NCBI RefSeq assembly: GCF_043290135.1
Contig: NC_134703.1
Span: 107,635,005 to 107,699,004 of the forward strand
Source: Rhipicephalus microplus
Taxonomy: Eukaryota > Arthropoda > Arachnida > Ixodida > Ixodidae
DNA length: 64,000 nucleotides
Reading direction: 5' to 3'
Below the pieces are notes generated by a model that searched no databases, was not told the DNA's origin, and saw only the letters and a list, made by a program, of their open reading frames with translations. This document shows, piece after piece, positions 22,905 through 34,185 of the stretch. Position numbers and translations under genes: made by a program. How positions within the stretch are numbered: the first letter of the stretch is position 1; each line of letters starts with the position of its first letter.

Positions 22905-24427
22905 ACGGGGAAAAGCCCACGCTGCCATTTGTACGCATCAATGACGACATAAGCTTATGTAACGCACTCACGTATACACACGAATTAAATGCATTGACCA
23001 TAGCTTGCGCTTGTCACAGCACCAGCTTAGGCACTGACTACATATCTCGACCAGCTAATGGTCCGGCTAGAAGTTAATAAACACTCGCGTCGCAAAAGGA
23101 TGTGATCGTATTCCGTTGTATGCTTGCGCGTATCGTAAAGGTAAAATACCATGCCGCAACGGTCTTCGAGCGGGATTTCACGACAGCGAGAGCTCGTGCG
23201 GCAGCGGCTAGTGCGGTAGCGGGAGTTCGTGCTGCAGCGTTCGTGCGGCAGTGGCTGCGTGTATATACGTTTCACCACGCTGCTGTACGTCTGTCATCGC
23301 GGCGTTTTGAAAGCGTCGTTGCGAGCTCGAAGGAAGCTTGTTGTGGCCGAGCCTCTGGACGACTGGTGACAGCAGCGTTCTCCAAGTTCCCACACTACAT
23401 CTACCAGTCATCGTGAAAACTCCAGGAGAGAGAGGGGAGGTCACGGCACGGCAATGCACGAGGCGACAGTCGCCGAGACAGACCGGCTGCCGCCGTTTTT
23501 ATTGTCTTTTTTTTTTCGAAAGGCGGGGAAGCCACATAAGATCGACATATTGAGCGGATCACTCCCGCAGGCCAGATAGTCTCCGTCGTAACTTCGTTTA
23601 CGACCTCTTTATTTAGCGGGCCAGAAGATGACTTGTGGGTACGCCATATACTAGGGGTCCACGAGAGGCTTATACCCGGGACCTATAGAAGCACACTATA
23701 CGGTGCCTCCTTGCAGGAGACGTCATACCACCGCCCGCAGGATGAGCCGTCCACGTCTCCTGGCGGCTATAGACAGCAGTTCAGCGGAACCACGCCACAT
23801 CGACGACACGCTAATTTACGACCATATGGAGGAACAGTATTTGGGCCAAAGATATACTGCACAGATATACGCGTAGGCATGGATGACTGTTGCAGCCTGG
23901 CCATGCAGCTTCGTCGTCCTTTCCTGCTTGTTTATTTTTACCTGCATATGCAGTTATCACCTTTCGCGGCCACAAAGCGGCAGCCTAAATACGCCTCGTA
24001 GCCTTATAAGCCGTCACGTTACGTCACCCCAGAAGAGGGCGCGTGTGAGGTTGCGGCCACGCATGCGGTTTAGCGAAATACGTCAGCAACGTTCTTCGCA
24101 AGGGATTTATGCCTCATGTCAACGCACATGGCGCGAGAAGCTCGCCGTCCGCAAGCGGCCACTGTTTGTGTGGCTATACACTGGCAATGTCTCGCGCAGC
24201 GGACTTTTCTCTTGCACTCTGTTCCGCTATTTGTTCGCTACGGCTCAGCTTCAAACTCCTGGACCGGCATCCCCTGCTATAGCTGAACGAAACGCCTAAA
24301 TAAAAACGGCTTTCACAAGTCTCCCAAAATATTTCGGTGTGGACACACAGTATATAGTACAAGAAGTATTGTCAAGCGTCAACTACATATATTTTTATCA
24401 ATGAACTCTTCCAATAATAATAATAAT
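22905..24427. other. Stretch without a recognisable gene
   Basis: Short and medium frames only (up to 138 codons), overlapping and without domains. A poly-T run lies near 23508-23517. A 'gtgcggcag' word recurs at 23197-23250. Confidence 0.6.
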
Positions 24428-24520
24428 AATGTGTGAGGTTTTACATCTCCAAACTACCATATGATAAAGAGAGACGCCGTGATGGCGGGCGCCGGAAATT
24501 TCGACCACCTGATGCTCTTA
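24428..24520 (-). mobile_element. SINE 3' fragment (minus strand)
   Basis: It matches only the 3' half of the family: 'tgtgaggttttac', 'accatatgata', 'agagacgccgt', 'ggaaatttcgaccacctg'. A TAATAATAA run at 24416-24430 adjoins its 3' end. The tRNA-like head is missing. Confidence 0.75.
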
Positions 24521-24627
24521 GGCAGCTTTTTTAGAACCATAAACTGATTTGAAGCGAATATAGCAGAACACATAGCTCTCTTAAGTTCTTTTTGTGCCAC
24601 ACCAATCACGATGTTTATACTGTTGAC

Positions 24628-24734
24628 AAACTGTTCCCTTTCATCCCTTCCCCAGTGAAGGGTAGCATACCGGACGTGCGTTTGGTTAACCTCCCTGCTT
24701 TTCCATAAATCTCTCTCTCTCTCTCTCCTTGTCG
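24628..24734 (+). mobile_element. 3' tail of a LINE family, copy A (plus strand)
   Basis: It contains the family words 'ggtagcatac', 'ggttaacctccctgc' and a terminal TCTCTCTC run. The same order occurs in reverse at 27655-28031 and 33096-33380. Only untranslated 3' sequence is present here. Confidence 0.62.
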
Positions 24735-24738
24735 CATT

Positions 24739-27594
24739 CACCAGCGTTCTGCTCATAATGCAGATAAAAACGCAACAATGACTGGATTTTGGCGAGTTGC
24801 TTCGTCGTGACAGAGTTCATAAAACGAACAAAAAGACGAAGACGAAAGAAACTGTTTAGCTGGATTTCGTTATTTCTAATATTCTATCCCCGCGAACCTC
24901 CTCATTAGGTCGTTGTCAGTGGCATACATGTTCCTCTGCTGCAAAACTCCTAATTGAGTCAGGCCGATTTTGAGCGCATTTTCCGAATTAGTATGACTGA
25001 TTTCTTCAAACCACTGTATAATTTAGTGTATATGCCATTCATCTGTGATCACTAGTATCTAATTATTCGTTTCTTGGCCAATCCACCACAGCGGTTGTGA
25101 GTCATTCATGTAGGCCATCATTACCATCATAATCATCATCAGAAAGTTCGTGTTTGAAGTGATTGACTCGCAATCTTCCGTATGATGATGTGTACACTTT
25201 TACTTGATTCTGAGAGCATGAATAAGTGACTGAAATAAACGACACTTGGATACTCAGCGCCAGTCCTTTTGTATGTGTTCCTTTCATCGTTTGCGCTTTT
25301 CGTGGACGATTCGAGAAGAAAGCGGCTATCGGGAATAGAGAGAAGAAAAAAACATAAGCAATAGCCATTGCTTTTGGCGCGCAAAACAAAAGGAAAGTGA
25401 TAGAAGCTGGCAGGTAGCACATTGTCGCAAACAATGTTCTTGGGCACAAAAAAAACAAAGAAAATGACGGGCTCTTTTTTTAAAGACACTATAGCATTGA
25501 CTGACAACTCTTGGCAGGCGAGGTGGCCGAGGATGCAAGTCGGTGCGCAAAAGGATCCCTATAAAACAAAGAAAAACGCACAGCGAGCAAATGTATGGTC
25601 GTCGGCGACTTGCTATCCAAGTACAGGACTCAATTAACACGCCCGACGTTGCGCCGAGCCAGGTGCACGCTAACTGAATCGCTTTCGCCGGACTGAAGTG
25701 CACTTCTAAGACGGCCTGTAACTGTCGTCGTTAAGTAAAGCTTTACGCGACTTGTTCAGTCGCGCTTACAGAAGGGGCAAAATCTCGTTCCTTTGTAAGT
25801 CTAACCTATGCTGTAACCATGCTAATGAATCCACGTGGAACACACTGCATCGAAAGAAACAAATTCGTGTATCTGAGTAACCACGCCACAACGTATACCT
25901 TGCCTCTATAGAATAATAGCGAGCGAGCACAAGAGTTTAGTAAAGAGGATAGTCTTTTGTCGGGGTTACTTTGACGCACAAATTTTGCTCTGTCTGCCTG
26001 TTTGTTTGTTTGCTTGTTTGCTTGTTTGTCCACCGCAACGATACCACAAACGGCACCAAGCGATACTCCAAACCACCAACCCCATCCGCAGCACCCACCA
26101 ATACTGCTCAAGTTTCAGCGTTCTTACTTGTGCGAATGTCAATTGAAAATAAATTATTTCGCATATCTGAGGCACCATAACAACATGTCGATATTTTGTA
26201 TGTGTTTTTCATACTAGAGAAGGCACACATAAGTAATTCTAAGCCCCTTATACGTTTATCACGCGCTGACAGTGCAACACGATGCTTAAAAAGGCAAGTG
26301 TTTCTAACGCTTTGCTAAGACGACACGGTGGTGGCACCTGCCCATCGCTTTGCGTTCTACGTGCACCTTATCACCTCCGAGACAGGCACAAATCTTTCTC
26401 CGTGGGCGCGCACGCCTTCCTTCGTTTTCGAAGATAACTGCCAGATAGCGCTCGTGTCTGACATGCCTCGATGCGCTAGTTCGCCTTCGCTGCACGGATC
26501 GAGACTCTCTAACGCAGCGTTTCCGGAAAACAATTCACCCATTTTCTGGCGCAGAACGTGGAATAAACGTTTTGTTCACTCTCTCAACACGCAAGGTTAT
26601 CGTCTTTCGACGACGTTTGCAGTGAAACATGAACATACGGGGCCAATTTTTTTCATCCCTTTAACTGCGGATCAACCGGCGTCTCGCTCTGACAGTGCTG
26701 CTTTCAGTAACGTCAGAGGATAAATCAACGATAATATGAATACTCGTTTTTCGCTTAGCCTCTCATTATGGTGGAACCTGTGTTCCCACAGCTGGTGTAC
26801 TGCCGTTAAACGCCACGAGCGCTATCCTCGGCGATTGCCAGCCATCACGAATTAGGAATGAACGGAGGCTCGTAAAGGAAACGCCGTTTTTCTTTCTATT
26901 TACTTCATTTTTCTGGCGGTTGTACGCGACCATCACTGTGTGGCTTCGACGTGCATTCTGGAGCAAAGACTGCACTGCCATCGTCCTGCTAAGGTCCCAC
27001 AGATCACGCGACGCAGAAAGGAGAACTGGGCGTGCGCACTTATCAGCGACTCGCGTGGTTCACCCGTGAACGCCCAGCGCTGCAAACTGTGGGATCGATG
27101 GTCTAACCGCGCATACACACGGCGGGACAGTGGCCGCACGACGTTTCGCACGCCTCCACATCGCCCATTCACGGCGGAACTCTACGACGCAATGCAACGC
27201 ACCGCGTGACTGCGCATGGGCGCACACAGTAAGCCGGTAAGCCGGTTTAACTAGTTGCAACGGCTATTGCCTAGAGCACATCCTGGAGTCGCGTTACGGC
27301 GCGAACACGTGCGTGCACGGAGCCACACCTTCAAGAGGACTCTGGCAGGACCGGGGTGTGTTCTTTCATAGGATAACATAAAGTGAACTTCATATAATGA
27401 CACCAAAAACAGCCGCACTGGCGATTAATGATCGAATGGGCATTACATGCCAGTTCACCATGTAACGAAGATAGAGTGGTGCATGTTCCCAGGTTTCGAT
27501 GCCGAACTTTCGTTAAGCGACATAATTAAAATGGGAGCACGATGATTAACACCATTAACGTAGCCAGGGCAAGCTAGGGGAGAGGAAATCCATC
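24739..27594. other. Stretch without a recognisable gene
   Basis: Contains a TTTG/TTGC-type repeat at 25998-26029 and short frames on both strands. The frames at 25102-25703 on minus, hydrophobic and Phe-rich, overlap in three phases and show no domain. I see no gene. Confidence 0.6.
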
Positions 27595-27654
27595 TCCTTC
27601 CCCCTATATAGTTGTTGTACAACACTCGGGCCTCTACCATTTCGCCTTTATCGA
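27595..27654 (-). mobile_element. SINE, 3'-side part, split by a LINE tail
   Basis: The piece 'ctcgggcctctaccatttcg', then 'cctttatcga', is the middle of the SINE in minus orientation. Its head-side continuation resumes at 28032 after the LINE tail. The left limit near 27595 is uncertain. Confidence 0.55.
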
Positions 27655-28031
27655 GAGAGAGAGAAAGATAAATAGAGAAGAAAGGCAGGGAGGTTAACCA
27701 AGGTTGGCTCAGTAGGCTACCCTACACTTGGGGTGGGGTAAAGGGACAATAATAGAAAGCAAAGAGATAGAAAAGAAGATTAGTAAGAAAGAGAAGGATG
27801 AAAAGTCAGCTCGAGACTACACAGCCCGGTCTCACACTGTTCTTTCACAAGCGGTCGTGTAGTCCGGTGGTCCTTAAGAAGTGCAAGAGGGCTTTCGTGG
27901 CTTTGCGCGTATGGGAAACCGTCGTCCAAGGTCCAAGGATCTTCTCTTCTGTAAGCGACCGCGAATCCAGCTGACAGAGCTTGGCTTCCACAATACGTCG
28001 TTCAGACTGGTATGCTGGGCAATGGCGTGGA
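27655..28031 (-). mobile_element. 5'-truncated LINE, copy B, inserted in a SINE
   Basis: On the minus strand this begins with a coding remnant 'HCPAYQSERR', passes 'EEKILGPW' and 'TKALLHFLRTTGL', and ends at a stop at 27845-27847. A 3' region follows with 'ggttaacctccctgcctttc' and a (TC)n end. This is the C-terminal end of a non-LTR retrotransposon ORF2 that recurs in tick genomes, by my recognition. Its clade (I- or CR1-related) is not assigned. The flanks gcctttatcga (27644-27654) and gcctccatgga (28032-28042) are a plausible worn target duplication. Confidence 0.75.
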
Positions 28032-28110
28032 GCCTCCATGGAAATGAGAACACCGTGGCAGGGATCGAATCTATCACTTACGGGCCAGCAATCGGACACC
28101 ATGCAATGTT
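28032..28110 (-). mobile_element. SINE, head-side part (continuation of 27595-27654)
   Basis: After the LINE tail the sequence reads 'gcctccatggaaatg', then 'cagggatcgaatct' and 'cgggccagca'. In minus orientation this is the SINE centre followed by its B-box region. The A-box end is degraded. Confidence 0.6.
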
Positions 28111-28302
28111 GTCAGAACTCAGTTTCGTATACTTTAGTGTTGCAACCCTGCCTTGCTGAGTACCTTATGCGATGTTACGAATACATTTCCCAATATCTCG
28201 TGGACAGAGCTCAGAGTACTTGCAACCATCCCCCCCGGCCCAAGAAAGCGCATCCAATTGAAAGAAGTACCAGGCGTTCGTACAGGCACACGTTTGGACA
28301 TC

Positions 28303-28547
28303 CCCCGCCACAGTGGTCTAGTGGCTAAGGTACTCGGCTGCTGACCCGAAGGTCGCGGGTTCGAATCCCGGCTGCGGCGCCTGCATTTCCGATGGAGGCG
28401 GAAATGGTGTAGGTCGGTGTGCTCAGATTTGGGTGCACGTTAAAAAAACCCCAGGTGGTCAAAATTTCCGGAGTCCTTCACTGCGGCGTCTCTCATAATC
28501 ATATGGTGGTTTTGGGACGTTAAACCCCACATATCAATCAAATCAAT
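28303..28547 (+). mobile_element. Full-length SINE with perfect 14-bp target duplication
   Basis: A 245-bp copy, the best preserved in the window. The A box is near 28319-28330 and the B box 'ggttcgaatcc' at 28358-28368 is a consensus match, so an internal RNA polymerase III promoter is plausible. The body includes 'ggtggtcaaaatttccggag' and ends in an (ATCA)-type tail. CACGTTTGGACATC flanks it exactly at 28289-28302 and 28548-28561. It has the features expected of a recent insertion. Confidence 0.96.
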
Positions 28548-28561
28548 CACGTTTGGACATC

Positions 28562-29889
28562 ATTGTATACGGAACGAGCTGCAGCGGCGTAGTAATGATT
28601 CCCTTTCTTTCCTCCGCGACACCGAGGCTCGCTTTGTGGCACCGCAGTCACTGCACAACGCGAGATTACGCGAAACTACCAGCGTGACTAATGGGTGGAG
28701 CCTCGTTGGTGCGCATGCCAGAACCGCACGGGCGGTGCCGAGACGGCGCCGCGAAAGCGCCTCCGGAGGAAAGGCGAGAGCGCGCGCCAGGACAAACAAG
28801 GCACGGCCGTTCTCCAGCATTTTCCTCGCTATCTTTCCCACAAGCAGCGACCGCCAGGCAGGCGCGCGTCGTACACCCTGCTACGAACGAATTCCAGTGC
28901 ACGCAATAAAAATATGCCCTCCCCCACCCCATATGGCCGGCGCGCATTCCATACGAGGGGGCTCTATTTGGAGGAGAAGCGGAAGAGCGTGTCGCGATCT
29001 CGTGCAGCTTCGCGGACTACGGCTCAGTGGCGCTGCGGGCGCTCACGGGTCAGCTCAATGTTCATAGAGTCGACCCGCGAACATTAACAAACGACAACAC
29101 AATAAAAACGCGCGATTGTGAGGTGCTCGGGGTGACGTGACCTGCAAAAAAAAAAAAAAACCATCCCGTGTGACGTCAGTCGTAAGAGACACATCGCTGT
29201 CAACCTGGTAATGCCCGTGAAATAGTGAAAAGCGAGAAGTGGCCCCGGTGAACGGGTTAATAGTCTTCGGCGACAAGGGCCACACAGTGGCAACTGGCAA
29301 AACATCAATACTTATCCAGACGCCGAGCAGAATTTTGCATGTGATTCAAATTGTACCAAGCTGACATGACGTCACATCAACTTGGATTTTCTTCGCGCAT
29401 CACGTAACACCACGACGCGGCCACAGCTTGGTTTGGTGGCTGCGCGCTTCCAGTTCAGTGGCGCGTCAAATTTCTTAAACGATATACTTAGCGCTAAAGC
29501 CGGTGACAACGTTCGATTAACTGCATGGTGAAATCAGTCAGGGAAATAACTAGAATCATACAACCGCGGCCACATCTGTGTGGAGCACGCAAGCCGCCGG
29601 TTTTCGCTCTGTGGCGCGATACTTTGAGGCAGTATCGGGCTCTGATGTGGTCAGCCTCACGACTAGGACACGAATGCTCCTGATACACAACTTCAGAGCC
29701 CGAAACTGACACAAGGTTTCACGCCGCTGAGCAAAAACTGGCTGCTCGCGTGCTCTACACAGACGTGACCACGGCTGTACACCTGCCTATATACATTTGC
29801 AGGGGTTGCGCACAATTGATTTGTCACGTTCAGTGTCTCTCTGAACCGCGTCGCCGATCAAATCCCACTCGCGCTGCCGCTATCATCAA
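28562..29889. other. Stretch without a recognisable gene
   Basis: The part at 28600-29080 is GC-rich and open in several frames (up to 143 codons), without domains. A poly-A run lies at about 29145-29160. I see no gene. Confidence 0.58.
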
Positions 29890-29972
29890 TGGATCTACAG
29901 GTCAAATGATAGAGCGACTGCGCTTGAGCAGGGGTAAGGCGTTGATCACAGGCTCGAATCTCGTAATAAGCT
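29890..29972 (+). pseudogene. tRNA-like sequence (tRNA pseudogene or SINE head)
   Basis: An A-box-like 'caaatgatagagcgactg' (29903-29920) is followed by 'gcgttgatcacaggctcgaatctcg', where 'ggctcgaatctc' resembles a B box. A run of T at 29976-29988 follows. The arms do not fold into a sound cloverleaf by eye, so it is a relic or the head of another SINE family. Confidence 0.45.
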
Positions 29973-29989
29973 GAATTTTTTTTTTTTTC

Positions 29990-30764
29990 ATCATCGAAAC
30001 TTCTTTCTTACCCAACTTTGTGCTCCACACCAGCACAGTTATTAAAGAGTTAACTTCTCTTACAATCAAACGAGCGAGCAAGCAGTAAACTGGCCCCGCG
30101 CGTCGCGTGTCTAACTTTCGGATCGATACAGCGCAGCTTCGTGGGGAAAGTTGAAGGCTGTCAACAGTGAAACGCGTTCCCTTCTACAGATTGCGGCACA
30201 TCGATTGCGGCAATCCGCCATTTATCTTTAGCACGGTGCGCGCACTGCAGCGCGTTCTTGCAAAAGAACTTCTTCTTCCAGCGGAAATCCTGAGCCGACA
30301 GTGAAAGGCAGCGCTAGTGAGAGTAAGTCAGCATTGGGCCGCAGGAGCTCCACCATCTTAGTACAGAGAACCCGCTTTGACTCATACGAAGGCGGCTCGC
30401 CGCAAATGCGCTTCCTTTCCGAATAACGCTCGAGGAATGCATGGTCTATAGGGAGGCTTCCACCCCAGCAGCAGCCAAGCAATGCCAGCGCGTTACTCAG
30501 CACGCCTGCATCGAAGGCGACCAGCTGTGGACAACACAGCTGTGGACAACTATGCATGTGATGTGCGGGAACAAGCCTAGAAGGTGCTTAGACCCCTTAA
30601 AGTTCTCTTAAGGGGGTAGTACGAACAGAAGATGATGATAATGATGAACCTTCAGCTTTGCTGGCACTCGCCCACAAAGGGGGATGGGCCAAGAACCGGG
30701 CGGCAGGATCATCAAGTGTGCTAACTCAGGCATTCAGGTAGTCTCGTAGCCGTAAATAATAACA
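29990..30764. other. Stretch without a recognisable gene
   Basis: Includes a tandem pair of CAGCTGTGGACAAC (30522-30535 and 30537-30550), and an inverted repeat CCCCTTAA...CTTAAGGGGG (30593-30616) that could fold as a hairpin. The hairpin may belong to the 3' end of the adjacent minus-strand LINE fragment. A minus-strand frame of 109 codons (30228-30557) shows no domain. Confidence 0.55.
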
Positions 30765-31140
30765 ATAGGCTAACAGGGTAATCTCTTTGTTGCCCTTATG
30801 TACTCGCACACAGCAGACAAAACCTCCCTGTGGCTATAACCTAATGTAATCCCTCCGAAGGATAAAATTAGTTCCACGTCTATTTTTAAACCTAACTTCT
30901 CAATAGGTTCGACCAGGTATCTTTTCCTTTGATAAGCATAACGTTGACGGGATAAAAAGAAATGATCTATTGATTCCGATTCCTTGCAAAAGAGACACAA
31001 CGGAGAACAGAAACATCTTCGTGTACCGGCATGCGCTCCATTTGCACTCTTCTTCATCTTCTACTTCAACCTCGTAACACGCGCGCAGATTTGTCAAGAG
31101 TGAAATGAAACAACCCAGATGCGCGAGTGTTGATGCGGGC
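30765..31140 (-). mobile_element. LINE ORF2 C-terminal fragment (minus strand)
   Basis: The minus strand encodes 'CLFCKESESIDHFFLSRQRY', a zinc-knuckle-like C-X2-C...H motif in which the last Cys is replaced, then 'PIEKLGLKIDVE', 'ILSFGGITLGY' and a final 'YIRATKRLPC' before a stop at 30770-30772. This layout is typical of the end of non-LTR retrotransposon ORF2 proteins. The preceding coding sequence is in another frame (31060-31140), so there is at least one frameshift. The clade is not assigned, and it differs from the LINEs at 27.8 and 54 kb. Confidence 0.68.
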
Positions 31141-31146
31141 CTAAAA

Positions 31147-31515
31147 TCACGTAATATTGCGTGAGTCACGTAGCAACTATAGTAAGGTGACTAAAAATCA
31201 CGTAACGACCATTCACATGAATAAAATCCCGTAACATTACGCAGCAACTAGGCATGCGACTAACATCACGCAACATCGCGTAAAGCTACTAACGTGACGT
31301 GAATAAAGATCCCGTCACATCTAGCTCCACGCGACTGCAATTAATGCAAGATAACGTAACAACTACTCACGAGACTATCCTCACGTAGCTATACGCCTAT
31401 ATAACTTGTCATTAGACTGGAAATACCGTAACATAAAGCAACATCCATATATAGTTACGCGACTGAAAATCACGTAACACCACGCAGCGGCTATTCACGT
31501 GATGTTACGTGACTA
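31147..31515. repeat. Degenerate minisatellite, about nine units of roughly 40 bp
   Basis: Variants of one phrase, 'aatcacgtaac', 'attacgcagcaactat', 'tcacgtgact', repeat through the whole stretch, with unit ends near 'gact' about every 30-50 bp. Good unit starts include 31196, 31226, 31265 and 31470. Copies differ by many substitutions and small indels, so it is old. The reverse-complement pair CACGTAAC/GTTACGTG appears on both strands. Confidence 0.78.
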
Positions 31516-33095
31516 GAACTAGACGCGAGCTAGTTTTATAGTCAGAGCAAGCCACTAAAGAACGTCTTATACATTCGCGCTAAATAAAATTGTCGCTGGA
31601 ACTAAAACAGAAGCCAGGGAGAGGCACGACTTATAATTCATTTTTAGCTATCGTCATAATAGCGAAAGCGTCGCACTCGGCTGTAAGCGCTGATGAAAAT
31701 GTGTTAGTTTTTTTTTTTTTTTCATGCATACTCTGAATATCGAGGCCTGCAGGCGCATACAAACTGTATTTGGTATAAGCGGCTGCACAACACCATAACC
31801 TCGGTAATTTAATTGGCACAAGTGAAAATAACCTCCATACGAAAAATTTCCACAAGGAGTCATATTGCAAGATGTTGCAAGGAGTCATATTGCAAGAACA
31901 AGAGTGGAAACTAGCCCAAGTTTCCACTCTTGTTCCACAAGGAGGCAATAAAGCCCGCAAATACAGTGCGACGACCTGATTCTAATTATTTCCCACTTCA
32001 TTTGAAGACCAACAGAAAAAAAAAACGAACTTCGCCAACATCTGCAAAAAACAAAGGTCTCTCCGCAGATACCCAGAAACAAAGGAGAATGACAACAGGC
32101 GTATAACCAGACGGAGAAACAACACAGAGCACTTTAAGGGGGAATGCGAAAGCACACCGCTGTTATCTCGCCTGCCGCCGCTGCCGCGAAAACCAATCCG
32201 AGAACAACTATGAGGCCGCTGCAACATTCGGAGAAGGCATCTGCCGTCAGGTCAATCTCCCGAAGGAGCGCTGCGAGAAAAAAGAAGCCCGAGACGCCTC
32301 CTGCGCGATGTAGCAGCCAGACAATGTGACAGAAGATAAGGTGACGCAGGGGTCCGCCTCATTCTCGCTTTCCCAGAAGAAACGCATGCACAAGATGCGA
32401 AGGGAAAAGGAGACGGGCCCGAACGAGTATAGCGGCTGCTGCCACCGAGCTTCGATCGCAATCGCGCCCGCTACGGAACGACCGTTATACGTACGACCTT
32501 TTCTCGGGAGAGAAGCGCGGCATCGGCAGGGAAGATCGCCCAACGCGGCAGAAACGAGCGCAGAAGCGGTCGCTTCAAAAGCGACGCCGCGAGACGCCGG
32601 CAGCACGCACACACGCACACACGTGCACGCAAATAGAGTCATTCCATTCGCATTAAGAGCGAGGGCGTCGCGGAAGGGTCCGAATGCGACCCTGCACCCT
32701 TCTTAAAATTAGACGCTCGTTCGTGAGCGCGTAAAGAGGGAGAGATGCGGGCGGTGAATAGGAAATAGGTGCGGGCGTATAGTGTTCACGCGCGCACTTG
32801 AACTTGACTTCTTCCATCTTCGAGGGTCGCACACCCGACGATGCTGGCTCCATCACGCACGCGCAGAGATACACACACGCAGCCGTCTTCTTTCTCTCCT
32901 AGACAGTGCGGCGCTAACCTTTCGTGCCAGTGTAGGTGCACCCTAAGCGACCTCCCCCTACACAGTGACGCGCCGTCCATCTCTGCGACATCTTGCAGCG
33001 GCACTGTCTCGCGACAGCTGTGCGACAAAGACACACATATGAGTGCGTTCGCGCGACACGCGATCACGCACATAATCACAACGGCACGCTTACTC
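31516..33095. other. Stretch without a recognisable gene
   Basis: Contains the inverted and direct repeats at 31853-31935, listed separately. A GC-rich part at 32150-33080 is open in several frames on both strands (up to 131 codons), without domains. I see no gene. Confidence 0.58.
31853..31935. repeat. Local direct repeat plus perfect 17-bp inverted repeat
   Basis: The 20-mer CAAGGAGTCATATTGCAAGA occurs at 31853-31872 and 31878-31897. It runs straight into a perfect hairpin: GAACAAGAGTGGAAACT (31896-31912), a six-base loop, and its exact complement (31919-31935). A third partial 'ccacaaggag' follows. This pattern suggests template switching or foldback synthesis during repair. Confidence 0.93.
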
Positions 33096-33380
33096 AAGAA
33101 AGAGAGAGAGAGAATAAGGATGGAAGAAAGGCCGGGAGGTTAACCATGGCGGAGCCTGCAGCAGGCTACCTTGCAATGAGGAGGGGGTAAGGGGAATAAA
33201 AGTTAGAGAGAGAGAACAGGAGAAATGTCACTCATGCCGTCGACAAAACGGAAGTTATGTGCTCAACATCGCAGACGGTCAGTTACACCCGTGTCTTAAT
33301 CCATTGAGCACATTCGTTGCATTAACCTGTATGCGCGGTTCCATGCCCCCAAAATGTTGCCGATGGTGAAGCCATGGTGG
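33096..33380 (-). mobile_element. 3' tail of a LINE family, copy C (minus strand)
   Basis: On the minus strand a worn coding end ('GNILGAWNRA', 'ATNVLNGLRHG') leads to a 3' region with 'ggttaacctcccggcc' and a (CT)n terminus at 33099-33114. It is the same family as 27655-28031 but more decayed, with frame breaks. Confidence 0.6.
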
Positions 33381-33740
33381 TGCCGCTTGCGTCCTCAATC
33401 AGCAGACTTCTGAAGGCTTGTGAGTGATGCTGTCAAGCAGTTGCAACACACTTCGAGCTGCCGGTGTTGACGGAAAAGGAAAAACGAAGTGTTGTACGGA
33501 AAATGAACAAGAAAATAAGAATGCCCTGCAGGCGTCTTAAGTTTCGTGGAGACGAACGGGAAAAAAAGCGCGAGGCAATTCGGTTGAAGTCTCGAAAGCG
33601 GAAACACTCGAGAAGAAATTAAAACGCGATGAAAACTCTATAGGAACGAACAGTGCGAAGGTGTCCACCGTTCGAAGAAGCTGAGTTCGCGCAGGCGACA
33701 TGTTACACCGAGAAGCGTGGAACGAGGCGGATTATCGTAC
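33381..33740. other. Stretch without a recognisable gene
   Basis: Short frames only. 'tgaaaactctatagg' at 33629-33643 resembles, in reverse, the start of the MITE at 33741 and may be another worn end, but I cannot support an element. Confidence 0.5.
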
Positions 33741-34185
33741 CCATAGAGTTTCATAAAGTTAACTAGAGGGGACTGTGGCGCTGCGGTCGTTTCGCGACCA
33801 TGGCAGTGATGGGTATTACACAGATTTGTCTATATAAGCAGCCTTCGTGCTTGCGGGCTTCAAACGCACTAGTGGCTTTGTTTATTGATGTGTTTTGGTT
33901 CTGTTTCAGATTTTAAAAAAAATGGACCATTGTGAACTACGTGAGCCGATTTGAATTGGTGAGCCTAAAGAGGTCAAGGTGATGAAGCGTAACTCCTGAA
34001 ATTTTACTTAAATTCGCCTTTCGGCAAAGCGGATTCAGGCCACACGGAGTCTAACGGAGCCAAAAGAAGGAAGATTAGACAAATCCGTGTACTACCCTTC
34101 ATTTCCACGTTGGCTGAAACCATGCATTGTAACTCCCATACTACACTAGCGCCAGAGTTCCCTCCATTGTACATATAAAGAACTA
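33741..34185. mobile_element. Candidate MITE with worn terminal inverted repeats
   Basis: The left end ccatagagtttcat...tagaggggactgtggcgct (core 33764-33782) and the right end agcgccagagttccctcca...acta (core 34148-34166) are inverted copies at 16 of 19 core positions. The outer parts are less similar. There is no coding frame. I recognise the 'agttccctc...ctatgg' type of end as a common tick repeat, from memory only. Confidence 0.55.

Noticed and set aside
25518..25560. 'gcgaggtggccgagg', resembling a tRNA-Leu/Ser A box
   Set aside because: No B box at the right distance and no cloverleaf pairing.
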